DNA of 64,000 nucleotides from Rhodococcus sp. 1168 (lineage in GTDB: Bacteria; Actinomycetota; Actinomycetes; Mycobacteriales; Mycobacteriaceae), in the NCBI RefSeq assembly GCF_002091955.1, contig NZ_MKKY01000070.1:119047-183046 (forward strand), given 5' to 3'. Position numbers and translations under genes: made by a program. The notes under the pieces are model-generated. The model was not told where the DNA came from. It saw nothing but the letters and a program-made list of their open reading frames with translations, and ran no database searches. Position 1 is the stretch's first letter, and every line of letters begins with the position of its first letter. Below, one piece after another: positions 8,718 through 19,435 of the stretch.

Positions 8718-9910
8718 GGACGCGCCTCTCGGGGTAGGCCGAGCACTCGCTCGGAGATGATGTTGCGCTGCACTTCGTTCGATCCGCCGTAGATGGTGTC
8801 GGCGCGAGTGAAGAGGTACAGCCGTTGCAGGTTGGTCAGTTCTTCTTCGTAGGTCAGTGAATTCGCACCGAGCACGTCCATCGCGAGTTCACCGAGTCCT
8901 CGATGCCAGTTGGCCCACAGGAGCTTCGAGACCGATGCCTCGCCGCCGCTCGTGCCGGCGTCGACGGTTGCCAATGTGCGCAACGCGTGCGCTCGCATCA
9001 CCGACAGTCCGATCCTCGCCCGTGCCAGCCGGTCGCTCAGAATCGGGTCCGCGGCCGAACCGTTTCGCTGGGCGATTTCCTCGATACCGTCGAGTTCGCG
9101 AGCGAAGCCGACCTGCTGCCCGAGCGTGGATACACCGCGCTCGAAGGTCAGCGTTCCCATGGCAATTCGCCACCCGTCTCCGGGTTCGCCGACTACGAGC
9201 TCTGCGTCGGTTCGAGCATCCTCGAAGAACACTTCGTTGAACTCGGACGTTCCGGTCAACTGGTTGATGGGTCGAACGGTCACACCGGGTTGGTCCATCG
9301 GCACGAGCAGATACGACAGTCCGGCGTGCCGCTTGGATCCTGGTTCGGTTCGAGTAAGGACGAAGCACCAGTCGGCGACGTGCGCCAGCGAAGTCCAGAT
9401 CTTCTGGCCGTTGATTACCCAGCCTTGATCGTCGAGGCGCGCCGTCGTGGAGACGTTTGCGAGATCCGAGCCTGCACCGGGCTCCGAGTAGCCCTGGCAC
9501 CAGAGTTCGGAGACCGTGTTGATGCCGGGAAGAAAGCGCTTCTTCTGCTCCTCGGTACCGAACGCGATGAGCGTCGGGCCCAGCAGCTCCTCACCGACGT
9601 GGCTCACGCGCGCGGGCGCATCGGCCTTGGCGTACTCCTCGTGGAAGATCAACTGTTGATCGAGCGTCGCCGCCCGTCCGCCGTATTCCTCCGGCCAGCC
9701 GAGACACGTCCATCCGGAGGCGGCGAGGTGGCGATCCCACGCGAGCCGCTCTTCGAAGGCCTCGTGCTCCCGCCCAGGTCCACCCAGCCCACGTAAGGCT
9801 GCGTACTCCCCGTTCAGGTTCTCTGCCAACCATTGTCGAACCTCGGCGGCGAACTCCACATCGGACGCACCCGAGATACCTTGCCGAACCTGCCCCTGGC
9901 TTCCATCCAC
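8714..9910 (-). CDS. fadE30: Acyl-CoA dehydrogenase FadE30
   Basis: Protein of 398 residues from GTG at 9910. Acyl-CoA dehydrogenase motifs are present: WCQGYSEPGAGSDLA, GQKIWTSLAHVADW, FERG, and the C-terminal YGGSNEVQRNIISERVLG. The order ipdF-fadE30 matches Rv3559c-Rv3560c. FadE30 desaturates 5-OH-HIP-CoA at an early step of ring C/D breakdown. The frame stays open to 10042, but that would include the KstR2 operator. GTG at 9910 lies 6 bases after a TATCCT -10 element, the same leaderless layout as kstR2, and gives the family length. Confidence 0.9.
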   Translation of the reverse strand: MDGSQGQVRQGISGASDVEFAAEVRQWLAENLNGEYAALRGLGGPGREHEAFEERLAWDRHLAASGWTCLGWPEEYGGRAATLDQQLIFHEEYAKADAPARVSHVGEELLGPTLIAFGTEEQKKRFLPGINTVSELWCQGYSEPGAGSDLANVSTTARLDDQGWVINGQKIWTSLAHVADWCFVLTRTEPGSKRHAGLSYLLVPMDQPGVTVRPINQLTGTSEFNEVFFEDARTDAELVVGEPGDGWRIAMGTLTFERGVSTLGQQVGFARELDGIEEIAQRNGSAADPILSDRLARARIGLSVMRAHALRTLATVDAGTSGGEASVSKLLWANWHRGLGELAMDVLGANSLTYEEELTNLQRLYLFTRADTIYGGSNEVQRNIISERVLGLPREARP

Positions 9911-9916
9911 TTCAGT

Positions 9917-9940
9917 AGGATAACCTACCAAGCACTTGCT
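9917..9940 (-). promoter_or_regulatory. KstR2 operator and -10 element of fadE30-ipdF
   Basis: ACCAAGCACTTGCT (9927-9940) is identical to the site at 5971. On the minus strand TATCCT (9922-9917) follows and GTG comes 6 bases later. The same operator lies ahead of the divergent echA13 operon and probably controls both directions; no second KstR2 site was seen before 10097. Confidence 0.88.
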
Positions 9941-9965
9941 TGTTAACGAACCGCCCGAGGAGACC

Positions 9966-10100
9966 ATGACTACGGAACCGAGCATCGGCCCGGACCCACT
10001 CCGACGTGCGGCAGGGCCGACCCCGACCAACACTCGTTGCAAGTATTACGAGGCCCCCGGCAAGGCCTCCCGGATCGAACTAGGTAAGGAAATCCGATGA
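9966..10100 (+). CDS. Candidate 44-residue upstream ORF coupled to echA13
   Basis: ATG at 9966 opens a frame of 44 codons rich in Arg, Lys and Pro, ending TGA at 10098-10100. Its stop overlaps the echA13 start as ATGA. GAGGAG (9957-9962) is a strong ribosome-binding core, but only 3 bases separate it from the ATG. It starts in the 5' leader just after the KstR2 operator. The protein is not recognised and shows no domain. It could be a coupling leader peptide or a chance frame. Confidence 0.35.
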   Translation: MTTEPSIGPDPLRRAAGPTPTNTRCKYYEAPGKASRIELGKEIR

Positions 10101-10933
10101 GCGAACCTGTGACATACGAAGTTGTCGACAAGATCGCGACGGTGACGTTGAACCGGCCCGAGTACCGCAATGCGCAGAACTCGGCCATGACGTACGCACT
10201 CGACGCCGCATTCACCCGCGCGACCGAGGACCCCGATGTCGCGGTGATCATTCTGGCGGGCAACGGCAAACACTTCAGTGCCGGACACGACATCGGTACC
10301 CCCGAACGCGACGTGGACGTCCACTTCGAGAACAAGGCCGTCATGTGGTGGGACCACATCGACCGGGTCGGCGGCGACCAGCGCTTCGCTCGCGAGATGG
10401 AGGTCTATCTCGGGATGTGCCGCCGTTGGCGCGAAATCCCCAAGCCGATCATCGCTTCGGTACAGGGCGCCTGCATCGCCGGCGGACTGATGCTCGCGTG
10501 GGTCTGCGATCTGATCGTGGCCTCCGACGATGCATTCTTCTCCGACCCCGTTGTGCGCATGGGCATCCCGGGCGTGGAGTACTTCGCGCATCCGTGGGTG
10601 CTCGGCACCCGTGCCGCCAAGGAAATCCTGTACACCGGCGACCGCTTCTCGGCACAGCGCGCCTACGAGTGGGGCATGGTTTCGCGCGTCGTACCGCGAG
10701 ATGATCTGGAGTCGGAGACCCGCGCTCTCGCCGGACGCATCTCGGCAATGCCGCAGTTCGGACTTGCGTTGACCAAGAAGGCCGTCAACCAGTGCGAGGA
10801 CCAGATGGGAATGCGCGCAGGCATGGACTCGGTATTCGGTCTCCACCACTTTGCGCATGCACACAATGCCGAGGTCGACACCGACTCCCTCGGCGGCATG
10901 AACGCCAAGACGATGAAGGAGAAGGGCAAGTAA
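10097..10933 (+). CDS. echA13: Enoyl-CoA hydratase of the KstR2 regulon (EchA13-like)
   Basis: Crotonase-fold protein of 278 residues. The oxyanion-hole segments are HFSAGHDIG near residue 56 and GACIAGGLMLAWVCDLI near 125, followed by SDPVVRMGIPGVEY. It leads an operon with three acyl-CoA dehydrogenases and is divergent from fadE30 across a KstR2 operator. This fits EchA13, which hydrates the FadE30 product in HIP-CoA degradation in current models. The alternative, EchA20, opens ring C, but the sequence here looks more like an ordinary hydratase. Substrate is inferred. Confidence 0.75.
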   Translation: MSEPVTYEVVDKIATVTLNRPEYRNAQNSAMTYALDAAFTRATEDPDVAVIILAGNGKHFSAGHDIGTPERDVDVHFENKAVMWWDHIDRVGGDQRFAREMEVYLGMCRRWREIPKPIIASVQGACIAGGLMLAWVCDLIVASDDAFFSDPVVRMGIPGVEYFAHPWVLGTRAAKEILYTGDRFSAQRAYEWGMVSRVVPRDDLESETRALAGRISAMPQFGLALTKKAVNQCEDQMGMRAGMDSVFGLHHFAHAHNAEVDTDSLGGMNAKTMKEKGK

Positions 10934-12076
10934 ATGGATCTCGATCTCGATGACTCCACAATTGCGTTCCGCGACAGCGTGCGCGAGTTCCTCGCCGAGA
11001 ACATCCCCGCGGAACCACTCGCCTCGATGGACACGGCAGAGGGCTTCGAGCAGCACCGGCAGTGGGAGAACACCCTCGCCGACGCCCGCCTCTCCGTCGT
11101 CTCATGGCCGAGCGCACTCGGTGGCCGTGACGCTTCACTGCTGGAATGGGTAATTTTCGAGGAGGAGTACTACGCCGCCGCCGCACCGGGACGCGTCGCG
11201 CAGAACGGAATCTTCCTGCTCGCTCCGACACTGTTCGAGCACGGAACCGAGGAACAGCGCGAGCGCTTCCTTCCGCGTATGGGACGCGGCGACGACATCT
11301 GGGCACAGGCTTGGTCCGAGCCCGAGGCCGGCAGTGACCTTGCTGGTATCCGGTCGAGCGCCAAGCAGGTCGAGGGCGGCTGGGTCCTCAACGGTCAGAA
11401 GACCTGGAGTTCACGCGCTAGCTTCGCAGACTGGGGCTTCGGTCTGTTCCGCAGCGATCCCGAAGCGCAGCGCCACCGCGGCCTGACGTACGTGATGTTC
11501 CCGCTGACTGCCGAGGGCGTCACGGTGCGCCCGATCCCGCAACTCGACGGTGAGGCCGGTTTCGCCGAGATCTTCTTCGAAGATGTCTTCGTTCCGGACG
11601 CCGACGTAATCGGGCAACCGAACGACGGATGGCGCGTCGCCATGAGCACCTCTAGCAACGAACGCGGACTCTCCCTGCGTAGCCCCGGAAGGTTCACTGC
11701 CGCAGCAGATCGTTTGATCGGGCATTGGAAGCAGAATTCCGATGCGGTGGCGAATTCCAATACCGCCGACCGGGTCGTCGACGCATGGATCGGGGCACGT
11801 GCCTACCGCCTGCACACGTTCGGCACGGTGACGCGTCTGCAGCAAGGCGGAGCACTCGGTGCCGAGTCCTCGATCAACAAGATCTTCTGGTCCGAACTCG
11901 ACGTCGCACTGCACGAGACCGCACTCGACCTACTCGGCGACGACGGCGAGCTCGACGGCTCCTGGCAGGACGGCTACCTCTTCTCCCTCTCCGGCCCGAT
12001 TTACGCGGGTACCAACGAGATTCAACGCAACATTGTTGCCGAGCGTCTGCTCGGCCTTCCTAAGGCGGACCGATGA
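10934..12076 (+). CDS. fadE31: Acyl-CoA dehydrogenase, KstR2 regulon (FadE31-like)
   Basis: Protein of 380 residues starting at the base after the echA13 stop. Motifs: WAQAWSEPEAGSDLAGI, NGQKTWSSRASFADWGFG, and YAGTNEIQRNIVAERLLGLP at the C-terminus, which is a full-length ACAD end. It is followed by two shorter ACADs with ATGA overlaps. Mycobacterial ring C/D ACADs work as heteromeric alpha2beta2 pairs; this one could be the alpha partner of the next gene. Length and order fit FadE31 (376 aa) but also FadE17, so the number is tentative. Confidence 0.75.
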   Translation: MDLDLDDSTIAFRDSVREFLAENIPAEPLASMDTAEGFEQHRQWENTLADARLSVVSWPSALGGRDASLLEWVIFEEEYYAAAAPGRVAQNGIFLLAPTLFEHGTEEQRERFLPRMGRGDDIWAQAWSEPEAGSDLAGIRSSAKQVEGGWVLNGQKTWSSRASFADWGFGLFRSDPEAQRHRGLTYVMFPLTAEGVTVRPIPQLDGEAGFAEIFFEDVFVPDADVIGQPNDGWRVAMSTSSNERGLSLRSPGRFTAAADRLIGHWKQNSDAVANSNTADRVVDAWIGARAYRLHTFGTVTRLQQGGALGAESSINKIFWSELDVALHETALDLLGDDGELDGSWQDGYLFSLSGPIYAGTNEIQRNIVAERLLGLPKADR

Positions 12077-13047
12077 GATTCGCACTTTCCACCGAACAAC
12101 AAGACTTCGCATCCAGTCTGCGTGAACAGCTCGCCGGTTCGGCCGGAGCAATTCGAGCCTGGAGCCGCGACGAACTGGAGCCAGGCCGCAAGCTGCTGCG
12201 CGGACTCGCCGACACCGGTGTCACCGGGTTGACCATCGAGGAGAACCACGGCGGTCTCGGCGCACATCCAGTCGATCTCGTCGTCGGTTTCATCGAAATC
12301 GGACGCGCAGCAGCGCCCGGCCCATTGATCGAATCCGTCGCTGTTGCGCCGACACTGCTCGCGCCGTTCGGCGATCTCGCCGAAAAATGGCTTCCAGGAA
12401 TTGCCGACGGATCTGCACTTGCGTCCGTGGCAAGTCCTCGCGCACTGGACGCAGACGTCTGCGACCTCGTGCTGCGCGTGAACGGATCGCGAATCGAGCA
12501 GGTGCAGCCAGGAACTCGTCGCAATTCCGTCGACACTGCTCGCAGATTGTTCGAGGTGACCGACAGCTCGACGTTGGTCGAGGACCCCGCCGTCGCGCAG
12601 GCCTGGGATCGCGCGTTCGATCTGGCAGCGTTGGCCTGTTCCGCACAGCTTCTCGGACTCGGTCGCCATCTGGTGGATACGACCACCGAGTACGCCAAGG
12701 GCCGTGTGCAGTTCGGCAAGCCCATCGGCTCCTTCCAGGCGATCAAGCACCAGTTGGCCGACGCACTCATCGGTCTGGAAATGGCGATGCCGCTCATCTA
12801 CGGCGCTGCTATCTCCATCGCAGGCGGCAGCGAAGACGCATCCCGCGACGTGTCGGCCGCGAAGGTTGCCAGTTCCGAGGCTGCCTACCTCGCGTCGCGC
12901 GTCGCACTCCAGGTGCACGGCGCGATCGGCTACACCGCAGAGTACGACCTGTCGCTGTGGCTGACGAAGGTACGGGCCCTTTACACCGCATGGGGAACCG
13001 TAGCTGCTCACCGCGCACGTATCGCACACGCTCTGGCCGCCGTATGA
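12073..13047 (+). CDS. fadE32: Acyl-CoA dehydrogenase, KstR2 regulon (FadE32-like)
   Basis: Short ACAD of 324 residues (FadE32 is 319). It has the C-terminal domain signature RVQFGKPIGSFQAIKHQLAD, where the Arg contacts FAD across the dimer, and ends QVHGAIGYTAEYDLSLW. The middle beta-domain is reduced, as in subunits that form heterotetramers. It overlaps both neighbours by ATGA, which suggests equal expression. Probable partner of the product of 10934-12076. Number assigned by order and length only. Confidence 0.75.
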   Translation: MRFALSTEQQDFASSLREQLAGSAGAIRAWSRDELEPGRKLLRGLADTGVTGLTIEENHGGLGAHPVDLVVGFIEIGRAAAPGPLIESVAVAPTLLAPFGDLAEKWLPGIADGSALASVASPRALDADVCDLVLRVNGSRIEQVQPGTRRNSVDTARRLFEVTDSSTLVEDPAVAQAWDRAFDLAALACSAQLLGLGRHLVDTTTEYAKGRVQFGKPIGSFQAIKHQLADALIGLEMAMPLIYGAAISIAGGSEDASRDVSAAKVASSEAAYLASRVALQVHGAIGYTAEYDLSLWLTKVRALYTAWGTVAAHRARIAHALAAV

Positions 13048-14123
13048 ACGGGGTAGGGGTGTTCACCGAAGAGCAGAACGATCTGCGGGTCATGATCAGA
13101 TCGTTGCTCGACAAGCGCTCGGACCTGCGCGCCGCGATCGACACCGACCGCGGCTACCAGGAGTCGCTGTGGCAGCAATTGTGCGAGGTCGGCATTGCGT
13201 CACTGGCAATTCCGGAGGAGTTCGGCGGAGCCGGATTCGGGGCCATCGAATCGCACGTGGTGCTCGAGGAACTGGGTAGATCCCTGACGCCGTCGCCGAT
13301 GCTCGGTTCGGTTGTACTCGCAGGCCAGGCACTGCTCGTGTCCGGCGACCGCGAGGCCTGTGAGCGTTTGCTCCCCGGCATCGCGGAGGGCAGTTCCATT
13401 GCAGCGCTGTGCTGGGCCGGTTCGGTATGGAGTGACGACGACGTCCCGGTGACCGTCACCGACGGAACTCTCACCGGTGTGGCGGAGTACGTCCTCGACG
13501 GTCTGTACGCCGATGTCCTCGTCGTCGCTGCCTCGGACAACGGCACGGTATCGCTGTACGAGGTGGACCCGTCCGCCGCAGGCGTCACCCGTCGCAACAC
13601 TCCGACGATGGACCCCACGCGTCGACTGAGCACCGTCGAGTTCGCCGGCGTCACCGGGCGCAAGATCGATACCGCGCCAGATACGCTCGCAAAAGTTCGC
13701 GATATCGCTTGTACCGCACTGTCTGCCGATCAAATCGGTGCTGCTGCGGCAAGCCTGGACATGACCGTGGAATACAGTCGCACCCGGGTACAATTCGGTC
13801 GCCCGATCGGAAGTTTCCAGGCGCTCAAGCACCGTATGGCGGATATGTACGTTCTGCTCGAGAGCGCAAAATCGGTGTCGTACGCAGCCGCGCGGTCACT
13901 CGCCGAGCAGCTTCCGTCGGCCCACGACGATGCGGGTGTAGCGAAAGTGCACTGCTCCGAAGCACTCTCGCACATCGCCGCAGATTCGATACAAATTCAC
14001 GGTGGCATCGCGATCACCTGGGAGCACGACGCACACCTGTACTTCAAACGGGCACACGGCTCTTCACAGCTGTTCGGGCGACCGAGCGAGTACGTTAGCC
14101 GATACGCTCCCGCGGCTGTGTAG
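13044..14123 (+). CDS. fadE33: Acyl-CoA dehydrogenase, KstR2 regulon (FadE33-like)
   Basis: Protein of 359 residues. The ATG at 13044 overlaps the previous stop (ATGA); longer upstream reading in this frame is antisense-like filler inside fadE32. Motifs: IPEEFGGAGFG, RVQFGRPIGSFQALKHRMAD, QIHGGIAITWEHDAHLYF. Third ACAD of the operon, followed by a strong terminator. It is longer than FadE33 of M. tuberculosis (318 aa) and near FadE18 (363 aa), so its equivalence is open. Confidence 0.72.
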   Translation: MNGVGVFTEEQNDLRVMIRSLLDKRSDLRAAIDTDRGYQESLWQQLCEVGIASLAIPEEFGGAGFGAIESHVVLEELGRSLTPSPMLGSVVLAGQALLVSGDREACERLLPGIAEGSSIAALCWAGSVWSDDDVPVTVTDGTLTGVAEYVLDGLYADVLVVAASDNGTVSLYEVDPSAAGVTRRNTPTMDPTRRLSTVEFAGVTGRKIDTAPDTLAKVRDIACTALSADQIGAAAASLDMTVEYSRTRVQFGRPIGSFQALKHRMADMYVLLESAKSVSYAAARSLAEQLPSAHDDAGVAKVHCSEALSHIAADSIQIHGGIAITWEHDAHLYFKRAHGSSQLFGRPSEYVSRYAPAAV

Positions 14124-14176
14124 TCGGACCCGTCGCCGGCCGAGCGAGCCGGCACGACGAGGATTTTCAGTGAAGG

Positions 14177-14211
14177 AAAAATCGCCCCGGGTATGCCCGG
14201 GGCGATTTTTT
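14177..14211. terminator. Rho-independent terminator between convergent operons
   Basis: A 15-bp perfect stem, AAAAATCGCCCCGGG / CCCGGGGCGATTTTT, with a TATG loop. It has A and T runs on both sides, so it can end transcription of the echA13-fadE operon and of hsaADCB. Confidence 0.92.
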
Positions 14212-14225
14212 GGTCGTGACTCGAA

Positions 14226-14792
14226 TTACAACCAGGTGTCCGGAGACGACGCGGTAAGGAAAGCTTCGAGATCGTCCCGCCATGGTGCGGGAACGGTCTT
14301 GTCCGGTTCGATACCGGTGTACTGGCCGCGGTAGAAGAGCAACGGACGCTCACCGGTGATCTCGCCGAGTGAGTGGACCCGACCGATGGCGATGTAGTGG
14401 TCACCACCGTCGAGAACCCTCTCCACCGTGCAATCGATGTGCGCGAGCGAGCCTGCCAGAATGGGCGAGCCCAGTTCCGACGGGCTCCACTCGACACCGG
14501 CGAATTTGTCCGGCTCACGAGATCCGAAACGCGCACAGGTGTCCTGCTGCTCTTCACCCAGGACATTGACTGCAAATTTTCCGCTTCGTTCGATTGCAGC
14601 CCACGACCTGGAACCCTTTGTAGGGCAGAACAATACGAGTGGTGGATCGAGCGACAGCGCGGCGAACGACTGGCAGGCGAAGCCCACCGGGACGTCCTCG
14701 TCGACCGTAGTGATGATCGTGATTCCGGTGCAGAATTGCCCGAGAACAGTCCGGAACGTCCGGGGTTCGAAGTTCGCCACGTGTTCACTCAC
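14226..14792 (-). CDS. hsaB: Flavin reductase of 3-HSA hydroxylase
   Basis: Protein of 188 residues of the FMN reductase (flavin reductase-like) family; FCTGITIITT, FACQSFAALSLDPPLVLFCP and the closing PLLFYRGQY are typical of HsaB. It supplies reduced flavin to HsaA for hydroxylation of 3-HSA in the opened A ring. Last gene of hsaA-hsaD-hsaC-hsaB. Its GTG start directly follows the hsaC stop (TAG-GTG), so translation is coupled. Confidence 0.93.
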   Translation of the reverse strand: MSEHVANFEPRTFRTVLGQFCTGITIITTVDEDVPVGFACQSFAALSLDPPLVLFCPTKGSRSWAAIERSGKFAVNVLGEEQQDTCARFGSREPDKFAGVEWSPSELGSPILAGSLAHIDCTVERVLDGGDHYIAIGRVHSLGEITGERPLLFYRGQYTGIEPDKTVPAPWRDDLEAFLTASSPDTWL

Positions 14793-17752
<2,960 letters not shown>

Positions 17753-17790
17753 GATTGACTCCTACCTTCTCAGTGGTTTCCTAGCAAGAC

Positions 17791-17804
17791 TAGAACACGT
17801 TCTC
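17791..17804 (-). promoter_or_regulatory. KstR operator ahead of hsaA
   Basis: TAGAACACGTTCTC fits the KstR pattern TnnAACnnGTTnnA except for the last base. It lies 39 bp before the hsaA GTG in the hsaA-kshA divergent region. Confidence 0.85.
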
Positions 17805-17858
17805 TCATGTGTCGAGAACTCTTCCCCGCGCTTTCACTAGCCATTTCTACCGGAATTC

Positions 17859-17872
17859 TATAACGTGTTCTA
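17859..17872 (+). promoter_or_regulatory. KstR operator ahead of kshA
   Basis: TATAACGTGTTCTA is an exact match to TnnAACnnGTTnnA, 35 bp before the kshA ATG. TATAAC can also serve as the -10 element, so KstR would cover the promoter. The same 14 bases recur before kstD. Confidence 0.9.
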
Positions 17873-17907
17873 GTAGCAACAGCTCGAGTAGACCGTGAGG
17901 GGTTCAC

Positions 17908-19050
17908 ATGGCAAAGATCCGAGAGATCGACGTCGGCAATACACCGACCCGCTACGCACGTGGTTGGCATTGCCTCGGCCTCACCACAACGTTCACCGAC
18001 GGCAAACCGCACTCCGTCGAGGCTTTCGGCACCAAACTTGTCGTCTTCGCTGATTCGGCCGGGAAAATCGTCGTCCTCGACGGTTACTGCCGTCATATGG
18101 GCGGCGACCTGACCCAGGGAACCGTGAAAGGTGACGAGATCGCCTGCCCGTTTCACGACTGGCGATGGGGCGCGAGCGGCAAATGCACCCAGATTCCGTA
18201 TGCGAGGCGTGTCCCACCGCTGGCGCGTACGAGAACCTGGACGACGCTGGATCAGAACGGCCAGCTGTTCGTTTGGAACGATGCCGAAGGTAATCCGCCT
18301 CCCGAGGAGGTCACGATCCCACGGATCGAGGGTGCCTACAGCGACGACTGGACCGACTGGACCTGGAACTCGATGGTCATCGAGGGTGCCAACTGCCGCG
18401 AGATCGTCGACAACGTCGTGGACATGGCGCACTTCTTCTACATTCACTACGCCTTCCCGACGTACTTCAAGAATGTGTTCGAGGGCCACATCGCCTCGCA
18501 GTACCTCAACACCAAGGGCCGTCCGGACATCGGAATGGCCTCGCAGTACGGCGGCGACACTCTGCTGAAGTCCGAAGCCGCCTACTACGGCCCCTCGTAC
18601 ATGATCAACCCGCTGATGAACAGTTACGGCGGGTTCGAGGTCGAGAGTGTACTGATCAACTGCCACTACCCGATCGATCAGAATTCGTTCGTGTTGCAGT
18701 GGGGCATCACCGTCAAGAAGCCAGCAGGCATGAATGACAAGACCTCGATCAAACTTGCGGAGAAGTTCACCGAGGGAATCAGCGCCGGATTCTTACAGGA
18801 CGTCGAGATCTGGAAGAACAAGACCAAGATCGACAACCCGTTGCTCTGCGAGGAGGACGGCCCTGTCTATCAGTTGCGCCGATGGTACGACCAGTTCTAC
18901 GTCGACGTCGCCGATGTCGACGACAAGATGACCGGCCGGTTCGAGTTCGAGGTCGATACCTCCAAGGCGAACGAAGCCTGGCAGGTGGAGGTCGACGAGA
19001 ATCTCGCTCGCCAGAAGGCCGACAAGGCCGAGAACGCCGAAGTGTCATGA
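17908..19050 (+). CDS. kshA: 3-ketosteroid 9-alpha-hydroxylase, oxygenase component
   Basis: Rieske oxygenase of 380 residues. The [2Fe-2S] ligands are C61, H63, C80 and H83 (CRHMGG, CPFHDW). Mononuclear-iron ligands lie in DNVVDMAHFFYIH (N169, H175, H180), with a later Asp expected. KshA adds the 9-alpha hydroxyl that, with delta1-dehydrogenation by KstD, opens ring B. The reductase KshB is not in the window. GAGGGG precedes the ATG. Overlaps the next small gene by ATGA. Confidence 0.95.
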   Translation: MAKIREIDVGNTPTRYARGWHCLGLTTTFTDGKPHSVEAFGTKLVVFADSAGKIVVLDGYCRHMGGDLTQGTVKGDEIACPFHDWRWGASGKCTQIPYARRVPPLARTRTWTTLDQNGQLFVWNDAEGNPPPEEVTIPRIEGAYSDDWTDWTWNSMVIEGANCREIVDNVVDMAHFFYIHYAFPTYFKNVFEGHIASQYLNTKGRPDIGMASQYGGDTLLKSEAAYYGPSYMINPLMNSYGGFEVESVLINCHYPIDQNSFVLQWGITVKKPAGMNDKTSIKLAEKFTEGISAGFLQDVEIWKNKTKIDNPLLCEEDGPVYQLRRWYDQFYVDVADVDDKMTGRFEFEVDTSKANEAWQVEVDENLARQKADKAENAEVS

Positions 19051-19370
19051 GCCTGAGCTGGGCCAAGGCACCGGACTTCGCGCAGGATCCGGCGCGAATC
19101 GAGGAGATTCACGCGCAGACCGTGCGCGACAAGGAAAATTATCTCGATTCGTCTCTCGCACCGGTGGAATGTCGAGCATGTGGAACTGGCGTCCTGGTTC
19201 GCAAGAACAGTTCCAAGCAGACCTCGGTGCAGTGGACCACCAGACCTGCCGATACTTGCCCGGTGTTTCGTGATGCAGGGAACTCGGCAACGCAGGACTC
19301 GTGCCCCCGCATGCAGGACAGCATCGACCATGCAGTGATGGAAGGGATTCTGTCGGTCCCCTCCGACTAG
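19047..19370 (+). CDS. Small Cys-containing protein coupled to kshA (Rv3527-like position)
   Basis: Protein of 107 residues; the ATG at 19047 overlaps the kshA stop (ATGA), the only start that fits. It has five cysteines: CRACG near residue 42, then DTCPVF and DSCPRM, which could bind zinc or an Fe-S cluster. No family is recognised with certainty; a conserved hypothetical gene (Rv3527) follows kshA in M. tuberculosis. Tight coupling to kshA suggests a role with the hydroxylase, perhaps electron transfer or assembly, but this is inference. Confidence 0.8.
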   Translation: MSLSWAKAPDFAQDPARIEEIHAQTVRDKENYLDSSLAPVECRACGTGVLVRKNSSKQTSVQWTTRPADTCPVFRDAGNSATQDSCPRMQDSIDHAVMEGILSVPSD

Positions 19371-19381
19371 GCAGTTCCGCC

Positions 19382-19414
19382 GTGTAGGGGCTCAGCGACG
19401 CTGGGCCCCTACAC
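19382..19414. terminator. Hairpin between convergent genes
   Basis: GTGTAGGGGC...GCCCCTACAC forms a stem of about 13-15 bp with one mismatch. It lies between the kshA operon and the convergent flavoprotein gene. There is no T-run, so it may terminate weakly in either direction. Confidence 0.65.
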
Positions 19415-19435
19415 CTCTCTCACAACACTTCGAGC

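Noticed and set aside
9911..10042. Longer FadE30 start
   Set aside because: It would place the KstR2 operator and -10 element inside the gene and adds residues not found in FadE30.
12387..13043. Longer N-terminus for the third acyl-CoA dehydrogenase
   Set aside because: The upstream frame is a shifted reading of fadE32 with Arg-rich filler; ATG 13044 fits the ATGA overlap and the ACAD start.
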